Below the pieces are notes generated by a model, which was not told where the DNA came from, did not search any database, and saw only the letters and a program-made list of their open reading frames with translations. Positions 1-7,101 of a stretch of 18,385 nt of DNA are shown here, in pieces (the stretch's first letter is position 1; the number at the start of each line of letters is the position of its first letter). The translations under genes and the position numbers were made by a program. Origin of the DNA: CAYLNH01 sp964384625 (GTDB lineage Bacteria; Verrucomicrobiota; Lentisphaeria; JABSQK01); assembly GCA_964384625.1 (NCBI GenBank), contig CAYLNH010000133.1:1-18385 (forward strand), read 5' to 3'.

Positions 1-42
1 GTTGCACTCCGCTCTGGACGGAATCAGGAAGCGGAGTGCAAC
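1..42. repeat. Perfect inverted repeat (13-bp arms) downstream of the LarA-like gene
   Basis: Positions 1-13 (GTTGCACTCCGCT) pair perfectly with 30-42 (AGCGGAGTGCAAC) around a 16-nt loop. A second, nested pairing is possible because CGGAGT (32-37) is followed after GCA by ACTCCG (41-46). The hairpin lies just beyond the 3' end of the minus-strand gene ending at 77, so it could act as a terminator or RNA-stabilising structure. No T run can be judged because the window ends here. It could equally be the end of a dispersed repeat. Confidence 0.55.
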
Positions 43-76
43 TCCGCGCTCCGTGTGCGCCTGCGGCGCTAAGCAA

Positions 77-1363
77 CTACTCGAACTTGCTGCGCAAAGC
101 CCACAACCCGAGAGACGGGTTGCTGATGTAATAGATCTCCTCGCCGTCCGGCATCGTGTTCGGACCGTCGGCAAGTTCGTCGATCGGGTAACGCTGCAGC
201 ATTTCATTGAGGTCGCCGTAGTTGAAGCCGACACCTTCGATCTCCGTCCGGGACACGCCGTCGCCGGGGCAATAAGTGATGGTGAACCGGCCTTCGCTGG
301 AGCCGTGGATCAGGTGGGCGGCGGCGCTGAGGTTGTTGCCCAGATCCTGCTCGGCATTGACGCTCTGCAGGGTCTGCGGCGTACCGCGATAGCCGTACTT
401 GCGAATCAGCCGATCGATCTCCGCGTCCTCGCCGAATTCTTCCAGACCCGGCGCCAGCACGATCAGTTCGCCGGCGTCGGCAATCATCATGCGGGTGCGA
501 TAGATCGCCTTGTTTCCAAGCCAGGTGCTTTTGAACTCGTGCGGCGGCAGATAGGTCACAACCTTCTTCTGCGGCGCGTCGAGGAAATTCAGGTTGACCT
601 GCTGGCTGAGCTGCACGCCGGTCTCGAAGGTGACGTCGTCGTCACCGATATACAGACCTCGCATCATCATGTTCTCGGTGCCCGGCTCCTGTTCCATCAC
701 CGTCAGCACAAACCAGACCGGCAGGTCCTGCATGTACTGGTTGTAGCCGTAGTTGAAGACGCGCCGCGGGGGGCTGTCGGCCCGGCCCATGATGGTCTCC
801 ATATTGCAGACCGCCCCGAGGAAGTGCGACTTGTTGATCGTATCGCTGCCGCCGACGCCGACGCAGAGGTTCTTGGTGTAATTCGCCATGCCGACGACTT
901 CGTGCGGCACAATCTGACCGATCGACAGGATCAGGTCGTAGTTGTCGAGCAGACGTTCATTGATCTCGATGCGCACATTGTAGTCGACCTTGCCGCCGGA
1001 CCACTCTTTGACGAGAGCGCCGGGGACATCGCCCAGATGTTTCAAGCTGTTGCGCCAATCGTGCACGACAAAGCGTTCCAGTGGAATGCGGTCGCCGAAC
1101 ATCATTCGAAGTTGTGCTTCGGTCATGGCCGAGTGCGTCCCAAGCGCCGGCATGATGTCGACGGCCGCGGTCGGGCTGAGCATTTCGTAGAGCAGGTCGG
1201 TAATGGGGCCGGCGCCGCTGTAGAAACGGGTATGGTCCGGCGGCAGCAGCAGGACGCGCTGCTGTTCACCGCCAATCGTCTGCAGCGCCTGCTGCAGGTA
1301 TTGTTTCTGTTCGTCCTGGCTGATGTTCCGGTCGACACTGCCTTCGGCTAAGAGAATAGACAT
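77..1363 (-). CDS. LarA-like nickel-pincer racemase/epimerase (DUF2088 family)
   Basis: A 428-aa protein, close to the length of Lactiplantibacillus plantarum LarA (424 aa). LarA racemises lactate in the cytoplasm using a nickel-pincer nucleotide tethered to a lysine, and many homologues act on other 2-hydroxy acids. Family motifs seen are PPDHTR (residues 41-46), GTH (75-77), VHDW (100-103) and VPHEVVG (152-158). H154, K164 and H180 keep the 10- and 16-residue spacing of H174, K184 and H200 of LarA, so the cofactor-binding lysine and its partners appear present. The usual SGGxK context around the lysine is replaced by NYTKNLCVGVGG, so the substrate may not be lactate. The ATG at 1363 has no Shine-Dalgarno sequence (preceded by CTCCTCCCT). 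The M20 hydrolase lies 82 nt upstream on the same strand and the two may be co-transcribed. The cofactor genes larB, larC and larE are not in this window. Family is confident; substrate is unknown. Confidence 0.85.
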   Translation of the reverse strand: MSILLAEGSVDRNISQDEQKQYLQQALQTIGGEQQRVLLLPPDHTRFYSGAGPITDLLYEMLSPTAAVDIMPALGTHSAMTEAQLRMMFGDRIPLERFVVHDWRNSLKHLGDVPGALVKEWSGGKVDYNVRIEINERLLDNYDLILSIGQIVPHEVVGMANYTKNLCVGVGGSDTINKSHFLGAVCNMETIMGRADSPPRRVFNYGYNQYMQDLPVWFVLTVMEQEPGTENMMMRGLYIGDDDVTFETGVQLSQQVNLNFLDAPQKKVVTYLPPHEFKSTWLGNKAIYRTRMMIADAGELIVLAPGLEEFGEDAEIDRLIRKYGYRGTPQTLQSVNAEQDLGNNLSAAAHLIHGSSEGRFTITYCPGDGVSRTEIEGVGFNYGDLNEMLQRYPIDELADGPNTMPDGEEIYYISNPSLGLWALRSKFE

Positions 1364-1373
1364 AGGGAGGAGT

Positions 1374-1399
1374 ATTCAGTATTCAGTGTTGAGTATTCA
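1374..1399. repeat. Short AT-rich tandem heptamer repeat
   Basis: The gap between the M20 hydrolase and the LarA-like gene holds the units ATTCAGT, ATTCAGT, GTTGAGT and a partial ATTCA in tandem. Its AT content contrasts with the GC-rich surroundings. It occupies the place where the leader of the LarA-like gene would be. No function can be assigned. A promoter inside it is possible but no convincing -35/-10 pair was seen. Confidence 0.6.
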
Positions 1400-1445
1400 A
1401 AAAAGACAACGGAAAGAACTACAGTGGAAGAGTTCGGAGAAATAG

Positions 1446-2618
1446 TCAAGATCCATAGCGGAGTGCCAGCATGCAATGCATGAGCATGCCGTTCGCCAGG
1501 GCCGCGTCGTTAAAGTCGAATTGCGGCGTATGCAGCTTGGGCCGGTCAACGCCGAGGCCGAGGCGGAACATGCCGCCTTCGCGGCCGGGCAGATAAAAGG
1601 CGAAATCCTCGGCGCCCATACTCGGTTCCTCCAGGATCTGCCAGTGTTCCGGCAGCACCTCCCTGGCCGTCCGCTCGATGTGGCGAAAGCCGGCGTCGGT
1701 GTTGATCACGGGCAGGGGATAGTCTTTCTCGAAGGTCATCTCCACCGTGACCGGCGAGTCCTCCACTGCCGCGGCGGCAAGTTCGCGGAGGGCGGCGGCA
1801 ACACGATCACCGACGGCTTCCTCGAAATACCGTACCGTCCCTTCGAGGACGGCGGTTTCCGGAATCACATTCGACGCCTGCCCGGCCTGCAGACAGGCCG
1901 CGGTGACAATGGCCCGGTCGTTCTCCCAGGCGGTCATCCGCAGGGCCTCAATCGCATCCACGGCCCGGGCCGCCGGCAGCAGCGGACTGGCAACGATTGC
2001 CGGCGGCGAGGCCGCATGCCCGCTGATGCCGGTGAACTCCATCCGGAAAAAGGCGGCGGCCGCGAACATCGGGCCCGGCAGGGACGCGATGGCGCCGACA
2101 GGCAGCCACGGCCAGCCGTGCAGGGCGAACGCGGCTTCGGCGCCGCGGCAGGCGCCGCGCTCAACCAACGTCTTGCCGGCAGCGAAAATCTCCTCGCCCG
2201 GCTGGAAGACAAAGCGGACGGTGACCGGCAGGAGGTCTTGGACTTGCGCCAGCACCTTGACGGCGCCGACGAGCATCGCGGCATGGCCGTCATGGCCGCA
2301 GGCATGCATCACCCCGTCGTTTCTGGAGCAGTACGGTTTGCCGGTATCTTCGAGGATCGGCAGTGCATCGATGTCGGCGCGCAGGACGATTGTCGCGTCG
2401 CCCTGTCCCTCGAGTTCAGCGATCAAATCGGTGCCGATCAACGGTTCCCAGACAGTCAGGTTCGGGACCCGGGCCAGGGCTTGGGCGAGCTGTTCGCGGG
2501 TTGCCGTTTCGTTCGGATGGACCTCGGCGACGGCGTGCAGTTCATGCCGCAGCTCCGTGATCTCGGGAACCAGTTCGGCCACCGCATCCTGTATTCGTTG
2601 GACCAGTTCGTCTTGCAT
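1446..2618 (-). CDS. M20 family amidohydrolase (M20D, hippurate/IAA-amino acid hydrolase type)
   Basis: A 390-aa metallohydrolase, the normal length for the M20D group, which cleaves N-acyl amino acids, amino-acid conjugates or small peptides in the cytoplasm. Seen motifs are ADIDALP (residues 81-87), HACGHDGH (105-112; C107 and H109 are the usual di-metal ligands), PGEE (140-143, catalytic Glu plus ligand), ALHGWP (165-170, ligand His) and SMGAEDFAF (333-341). A dimerisation-type insert lies between about residues 185 and 300. The reading frame is open up to 2684, but the ATG at 2618 is preferred. It has AAAGG eight bases upstream, and the protein then begins in the family's usual way, before ITELRHELHAV. 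An ATG at 2648 is the alternative. The gene sits 82 nt upstream of the LarA-like gene and may share its transcript, which would fit a catabolic pair handling acylated or hydroxy acids. The natural substrate cannot be read from sequence. Confidence 0.88.
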   Translation of the reverse strand: MQDELVQRIQDAVAELVPEITELRHELHAVAEVHPNETATREQLAQALARVPNLTVWEPLIGTDLIAELEGQGDATIVLRADIDALPILEDTGKPYCSRNDGVMHACGHDGHAAMLVGAVKVLAQVQDLLPVTVRFVFQPGEEIFAAGKTLVERGACRGAEAAFALHGWPWLPVGAIASLPGPMFAAAAFFRMEFTGISGHAASPPAIVASPLLPAARAVDAIEALRMTAWENDRAIVTAACLQAGQASNVIPETAVLEGTVRYFEEAVGDRVAAALRELAAAAVEDSPVTVEMTFEKDYPLPVINTDAGFRHIERTAREVLPEHWQILEEPSMGAEDFAFYLPGREGGMFRLGLGVDRPKLHTPQFDFNDAALANGMLMHCMLALRYGS

Positions 2619-2705
2619 ACCGTACCTTTCGTCTCGTGGATCAACCATAGACCTGATGCAGCCGCGGGCAAATGGTGCAGGCACGGAAGCCGGGAAGGAC
2701 GCAGA

Positions 2706-4364
2706 TTACGGTTCTTCGTCCGGCTGCACGGCAGCGGCAATTGCGGTGTCGATCGGGATGCCGTTCGCGTCGAACCAGTGGAAAACCACACCGCCGTCGT
2801 CTTCGATTACGATCCAGTTGTACGGGGAATCCTCGTGGCGAAAGCTGCCGCTCACGGTTCTGTCCGGGTTCCGTTGCCGGAAATCAGCAGTAACTGAAAT
2901 AAACTGCTTCTCGACTTCCTCCCGCGTGCTCGCGGCAGTGATGCGCTTCTCGCGGACCAGCGTATTCATGCATTGGGCGTAGCCTGCCCTGACATCGGCG
3001 GCTTCTTTCCAGGGGTGTTTGAGCGCGGTAACTTCCACTTTCTCGAGGGCCGCATAGTGGATGATGCCGGCGACGACGCCGAGAGCAATTGCAGGCAACA
3101 CAATGGCGGCCACGCCGAACGCCGGGCCGCGGGTCCGATACTGTCGCCAGAGCACCACGAACAGTACCAGCAGACTGCTGCAGCAGAGAGCGAGCCCTGT
3201 GCACAGACCGCGGTGCCGAGCGCCCCGGCGGCTGTAGTATGCCTTTCGGAACGGTTCACCTGAAGCCTGCAGCAGGGTGATGTCCCGGGCCATGTCTGCG
3301 GGGTCCAGGGTGCCGCTCAGTTTGGTGATCGCAGCGCCGTCCGGGATCAGGGCCGTCAGCCCCGGGTGGCCCAATGCCAGCCGCTGTCGGCCGCGGCGCA
3401 AGAACGTCCGGGGGATCAGCAGGTCGCCCTGCGCCAGAGACTGCACCCCGTAATCGCGGTAGGCTTCGTTGCGTTTGGCGAAGTGATCGGAATACTCAAG
3501 CACCAGCTTCTCGCTGTCTGCTTCGACGGCACGATCGGCGGCGACAAAGAGTTCGAGGTACACGGGGGTTCCGGTCAGCGCCGTAAGCCGCATGGGGTAC
3601 ACAGGAGTCTTGGCGGGGAAGGTAAGGGCAATGGGGTGCGGTGTTGCCGGCTTGTTGCCTGGGCGCCGCAGTTTTGCGGCGACGAAGTGCCAGCCCTCGG
3701 CGATGTACGCGGCCGCGATGCTTTCCCCGGCCGGCGGCAGTTGCTGAAACCCGTTGTCCGTCAGCCATGTATTCAATGTGCCCGCGTCCCTCGCACTCAA
3801 CGTGATTACGCTGTAGTTGCCGATCACGGATTCCGCGTGGACGACGACGCCGCGGTCTGGCTGCGGCGCACCCGCCCGGCCGAGCGTGGGCAGCAGCATG
3901 CCGGCGATGAGGAACAGAAACAGGCCGACCGCCACACTCGTCCAGACAACCTGGCGTGCGGTGCGATCGCCGGTCAGTATATAGACCACGCAGAACAGCA
4001 CCCAGGCGCCGATCCACAGCCACGGACTCAACTGCCGGGTCAGGTCGTGCCGGATCTCCGGCTGCAGGTTGCGCGACAACGTCGCCAGCACTCCGGGCGT
4101 CGACGTCTCGACCTTCGTCGGCACGGCCGGTACCGGGATGATCCAGCCGAACGACTGGCCGTCGCCGTCGAGCATCGACTCGATGATCAACGTTTCCCGG
4201 CCATCTCCAAAGACAATCAGCGCCCGCTGTTGCGGGATCGCCGGCTTCGTCTTAACCGCCTGTTCCGAAATATACACGCCGTCGGCAAGTGCCGCAGGCA
4301 CGACTGCCGCCAGGCAAACCAGCCAGCCACAGGCGGTCTGTAAAACGCACCTATCTATTCTCAT
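2706..4364 (-). CDS. DUF2330 family membrane protein
   Basis: A 552-aa protein of unknown function with the features of DUF2330. A signal peptide (1-27, cleavage near ALA-DG) is followed by DGVYISEQAVKTK, a strand-rich segment with FGDGRETLI (52-60) and FGWIIPVPAVPTK (72-84), then VIGNYSVITL (180-189) and a WLTDNGF segment (200-206). Two hydrophobic helices (about 115-131 and 140-160) interrupt the DUF2330 region between its two halves. Two further helices lie at about 388-406 and 416-437. The C-terminal 115 residues form a soluble domain ending in an acidic tail. The ATG at 4364 has GGAG five bases upstream. The M20 gene follows after 87 nt in the same direction, so co-transcription is possible but no functional link is evident. 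DUF2330 proteins have no established role. An envelope or periplasmic location is inferred from the signal peptide and helices. Confidence 0.78.
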   Translation of the reverse strand: MRIDRCVLQTACGWLVCLAAVVPAALADGVYISEQAVKTKPAIPQQRALIVFGDGRETLIIESMLDGDGQSFGWIIPVPAVPTKVETSTPGVLATLSRNLQPEIRHDLTRQLSPWLWIGAWVLFCVVYILTGDRTARQVVWTSVAVGLFLFLIAGMLLPTLGRAGAPQPDRGVVVHAESVIGNYSVITLSARDAGTLNTWLTDNGFQQLPPAGESIAAAYIAEGWHFVAAKLRRPGNKPATPHPIALTFPAKTPVYPMRLTALTGTPVYLELFVAADRAVEADSEKLVLEYSDHFAKRNEAYRDYGVQSLAQGDLLIPRTFLRRGRQRLALGHPGLTALIPDGAAITKLSGTLDPADMARDITLLQASGEPFRKAYYSRRGARHRGLCTGLALCCSSLLVLFVVLWRQYRTRGPAFGVAAIVLPAIALGVVAGIIHYAALEKVEVTALKHPWKEAADVRAGYAQCMNTLVREKRITAASTREEVEKQFISVTADFRQRNPDRTVSGSFRHEDSPYNWIVIEDDGGVVFHWFDANGIPIDTAIAAAVQPDEEP

Positions 4365-4420
4365 CCGGTCTCCAACACTGATGCCACAACGTAGCCTTGA
4401 TCGGCAAAGCCATCCAGTCC

Positions 4421-4441
4421 CTGCAGCGCTTAATGCTGCAG
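4421..4441. repeat. Small hairpin between hemerythrin remnant and DUF2330 gene
   Basis: CTGCAGC and GCTGCAG form a perfect 7-bp stem around a 7-nt loop (GCTTAAT). It lies in the 117-nt non-coding gap 3' of the hemerythrin remnant and 5' of the DUF2330 gene. There is no U run on either strand, so it is a weak terminator candidate. Confidence 0.4.
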
Positions 4442-4481
4442 TAAGGGCGTGCCGGGTTGATGACTGCGGACCAGGACGAGT

Positions 4482-4763
4482 CTACTTCCCGCTTTCCATC
4501 TCAATGGCTCGAGGGAAGAGGATGTTGTTTTCAAGATGAATGTGCTGGTGCAGGTCTCGCTCGATCTCCGCCAGCCCGTCGTACAGCGCCGCAAACGTCG
4601 GACAGGCATCGTCCGGCAAGGCGTAGTTGTCCGTCAAGCTGCGCATTCTGGCCAAGGCTGCGCCGGCATCCTCGTGCTCGGCTTCCATTTGCCCGATGGG
4701 GTTGCCGACAGATCCACAGTGCATCGGAGGGATCTCGCCGGTTTGGGCAAGCGAGAGTTCCAT
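4482..4763 (-). pseudogene. 5'-truncated RIC/YtfE-type hemerythrin (di-iron) protein remnant
   Basis: A 93-aa reading frame matching only the C-terminal part of the RIC family (YtfE/ScdA/DnrN, di-iron proteins repairing iron-sulfur centres after nitrosative stress; normally about 220-240 aa). Recognisable blocks are MEAEHEDAG, DDACPTFAALYDGL and DLHQHIHLENNILFP. Measured against E. coli YtfE it keeps the equivalents of H160, H204 and E208 but lacks H84, H129 and E133, so it cannot form a complete di-iron site alone. The frame stays open upstream only to a stop at 4797-4799, coding for RQYIRE before the ATG. That resembles the family's FPxIR segment and suggests homology continues a few codons and is then cut. 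No Shine-Dalgarno sequence precedes the ATG at 4763. A near-palindromic repeat begins about 22 nt beyond the break. It could still be translated, but a decayed gene is the better reading. Confidence 0.68.
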
Positions 4764-4821
4764 TTCACGGATGTACTGCCGGCCGGGGACGGGGACTCAT
4801 TGCAGAGACTTTCCGAAATTA

Positions 4822-4898
4822 ATGCGTCAGTTACGGGGGTGGCTCCGGTGTGCTGCCTTCCTGCCGCCGGCATCGGCGACACCCCGTCACTGACGCAT
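4822..4898. repeat. 77-nt near-palindromic repeat element (MITE/REP-like), full copy
   Basis: The left end ATGCGTCAGTTACGGGG (4822-4838) and the right end (4882-4898) are inverted copies matching at 16 of 17 positions. Imperfect complementarity continues inward (GGTGGCTCCGGTG against the complement of CATCGGCGACACC), so the whole element can fold into one long hairpin. The same left half, including GCTGCCTTCCTGCC, recurs at 11556-11605. No reading frame is present. Terminal inverted repeats, small size and a second copy suggest a non-autonomous mobile or REP-like element. It lies between the divergent hemerythrin remnant and the 703-aa membrane protein gene. Confidence 0.7.
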
Positions 4899-4913
4899 AA
4901 CAAGCAGACCTGC

Positions 4914-4962
4914 AAGGAGGTGGAAATTGGGGATGCACCACGATATTGTTAGCTCGGAATGA
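4914..4962 (+). promoter_or_regulatory. Perfect Shine-Dalgarno with short leader ORF upstream of the 703-aa gene
   Basis: AAGGAGGTG (4914-4922) is the strongest ribosome-binding sequence in the window but serves no long gene. Six bases after GGAGG lies a TTG (4927), in frame with an ATG at 4933, opening an 11-codon frame (LGMHHDIVSSE) with TGA at 4960-4962. This ends 27 nt before the ATG of the membrane protein gene. It may be a leader peptide, or the relic start site of a lost gene. Sequence alone does not decide. Confidence 0.3.
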
Positions 4963-4989
4963 ACTGGCAAGTGGGAGCAGTAGAGGATC

Positions 4990-7101
4990 ATGAGTGACCC
5001 GAACGAACCGGTATTTGACGCGGCGGATGACCACGAGGAGGGGCTTGGTTCCGATCCGGCCGAAACCGAGAGCGACGGGATTGATATCCAGCGTAACCTG
5101 CCGGCTGCCGGTCCGGCAGAAGCCAGCCGGCCTCTGCGGGTTGCGCGGCCGGAGAATCCGTCGGAGTATGTTCCGCAATCGGCGCGCCGGCAGAATCCGG
5201 CGGCCGACGAACCGCCGGACGATCCGCACGCTCTGCTGCACCGGGTGGAAGCCGAGTACGACGAGGGACACGCCGGCGCGGCCGGGGAAGAGGCGCTCGA
5301 CGGCGATGCGGACGGCGAAGCAGAGCTGCCGTATGTCGAGCCGATCGAGCTCGGGCCAACCCACCTGCTACTGTTTGGCATAACCTTGGGACTGGCGTTG
5401 CTGGTGGGGCTTTTCATGTACTATCCGATGGCGATTCCGTGCGGCGTTCTGGCGCTGGTATTGGGAACAGGGATGTGCCGGCTGGTGGCCAACTGGCGGG
5501 TCTCCAAATGGAAGACCAGTACGGTGTTGGCGGTGGTCGGTATCGCAGTTCACGCGTTCCTCGTGTTTGCGGTCTATCCCGCCTGGGCCGCGCACCGCGC
5601 AAAATTCGGTCAGGCGCTGATCCGGCTGGGACAGCAGTTGGACAACGCCGCGGAGAAAGCGCGCGAGGAATTCTCCGGTGACGAAAAGACGACAGCCGCC
5701 GAGAAAGCTGCAGACGATGTTCCCGCGCCGGCCGCAGCGGCGGCGGAGGAGGATATTGGTGCAGCCACCAGGGTAACCACCGGCGCCGACCGATTGATCC
5801 GCGATTTCACCACGCTGGCCATCTGGAAACGGCTGGTCATCTTCATCCAGCTCTCGTTGCTGACGACGGTTTTCATCTTCTTACCGGTCTTCGTGCAGGC
5901 GGCCGCTCCCGGGCTTGGCACGGCCACGGAGCAGCCCACATTCCGCCTGCAATGCGGGGCGTTCGCCTTGAAATGCATCCATCGCTGCGGCCGGTTCTCG
6001 GTGGTCCGCATCTTCAAAGCGGTGTTGATGGCGGTATTGACGGCGATCGGGCTGGCTGCATCCGGCATTGACGGCTGGTGGTTCATCGCGGTGATTGTCG
6101 GCCTGGTCGCGACGATCTGCAATCTGGGGCCGGTGGTCGCCGTCGTGCTGGCCGCGATTCTGGTGCCGGTTTCGCCGAGCGTGGCGCGGGCGGTCGTTGG
6201 CCTGGTCCTCCTGTTGGTGGTGTTGATTCTGGCGGAACGCAAGCTGGACTGGTACCTGCGGCTGGTGCCGCTGAGCAAGCGCTACAATCTGCCGCCGGAG
6301 ATGCTGACCAGGAAGGGCAGCAGCGGCGTGCGGGTGCTGGCGTTTCTGCCGTCGATCATGTCCGGTCTGGTTATCCTGCTGATCTGCTTCACGCTCTTTC
6401 TGGTGTTCGACGTCCACCGCAGTTCGACGCAACGTGAGGAGCTCCTGCGCCGGGGGCGGCGATACGTCCGGGATTTCCGCGAGGACGAGGCCGAAGACGC
6501 CTTCGCCGAAGTGCTTGAACAGCACCCCGAAGACCGGGAAGCCCTGCTGGGGCTGATTGATCTGCGCATCCGCGAGGAGAAATTCGATGAAGCCATGCAA
6601 CTGGCCAAGCGTATCGCCGACTGGCAGCCGCCGAGCGCGACCGCGCCCATGGCGCGGATGCGCGCCTACATCGCTGAGACCATTGAAGCCGACTCGGGCC
6701 GCGACATCCGCGCTGCCGAAGGCTATGAACGCATCCTCGAGGCGACGTCCGGTCTGGCCGATCAGGACCGGCTGCACCGCGATCTGGCCGACCGCCTGCG
6801 CGCGGTCGACAAAGACTCGATGTACATCGACCATGCCGAAGCCCTGGCGGCATTTCATCAAGACGATTATGAAGGCGCCATCGCCGCCGTCAGCCGCGGC
6901 TTCGACAAAGCCCAAAAACGCGGCCGCGACGAACATTCATCGGTGATCCCCTTGCTCCTGCTGAAGGCTGAAGCATTGTTCGGGATGAAAGACTACCTGG
7001 AATGCGCCCAGACCTGCGGCGCCATCCTCGCCATCGACGGCGATCACAAGCGCGCCCGCGAGTTGCGCCGGCACGCCAACCAACAGCGAGAAATGCCCTG
7101 A
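4990..7101 (+). CDS. Polytopic membrane protein with acidic N-terminus and C-terminal TPR-like region
   Basis: A 703-aa protein, not recognised as a named family. Residues 1-120 are acidic, Pro/Ala-rich and probably disordered in the cytoplasm. Hydrophobic helices lie at about 125-143, 147-165, 177-197, 281-303, 340-358, 363-393, 400-415 and 455-473. An Ala/Glu-rich stretch (205-260) separates the first three from the rest. The segment GWWFIAVIVGLVATICNLGP and the helices after it faintly recall AI-2E-type transporters, but this is not enough for a call. Residues 485-700 form repeated amphipathic helices of TPR type (AEDAFAEVLEQHPEDREALL; YEGAIAAVSRGFDKA; CAQTCGAILAIDGDHKRAREL), implying a protein-binding domain. 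The ATG at 4990 has AGAGG four bases upstream. Its stop overlaps the start of the next gene by one base (TGATG), so the two are probably translated together. Confidence 0.75.
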   Translation: MSDPNEPVFDAADDHEEGLGSDPAETESDGIDIQRNLPAAGPAEASRPLRVARPENPSEYVPQSARRQNPAADEPPDDPHALLHRVEAEYDEGHAGAAGEEALDGDADGEAELPYVEPIELGPTHLLLFGITLGLALLVGLFMYYPMAIPCGVLALVLGTGMCRLVANWRVSKWKTSTVLAVVGIAVHAFLVFAVYPAWAAHRAKFGQALIRLGQQLDNAAEKAREEFSGDEKTTAAEKAADDVPAPAAAAAEEDIGAATRVTTGADRLIRDFTTLAIWKRLVIFIQLSLLTTVFIFLPVFVQAAAPGLGTATEQPTFRLQCGAFALKCIHRCGRFSVVRIFKAVLMAVLTAIGLAASGIDGWWFIAVIVGLVATICNLGPVVAVVLAAILVPVSPSVARAVVGLVLLLVVLILAERKLDWYLRLVPLSKRYNLPPEMLTRKGSSGVRVLAFLPSIMSGLVILLICFTLFLVFDVHRSSTQREELLRRGRRYVRDFREDEAEDAFAEVLEQHPEDREALLGLIDLRIREEKFDEAMQLAKRIADWQPPSATAPMARMRAYIAETIEADSGRDIRAAEGYERILEATSGLADQDRLHRDLADRLRAVDKDSMYIDHAEALAAFHQDDYEGAIAAVSRGFDKAQKRGRDEHSSVIPLLLLKAEALFGMKDYLECAQTCGAILAIDGDHKRARELRRHANQQREMP

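Noticed and set aside
2..1351. A 449-codon plus-strand frame opposite the LarA-like gene
   Set aside because: It mirrors the minus-strand gene in GC-rich DNA, has no family motif, and the opposite strand has clear LarA motifs.
1476..2982. Long plus-strand frames opposite the M20 hydrolase
   Set aside because: They are antisense shadows of a gene with intact catalytic motifs and have no ribosome-binding site or protein-like composition.
4990..7101. Naming the 703-aa protein an AI-2E family transporter
   Set aside because: Only one hydrophobic segment shows a loose resemblance. Length, helix layout and the TPR-like C-terminus do not fit the family.
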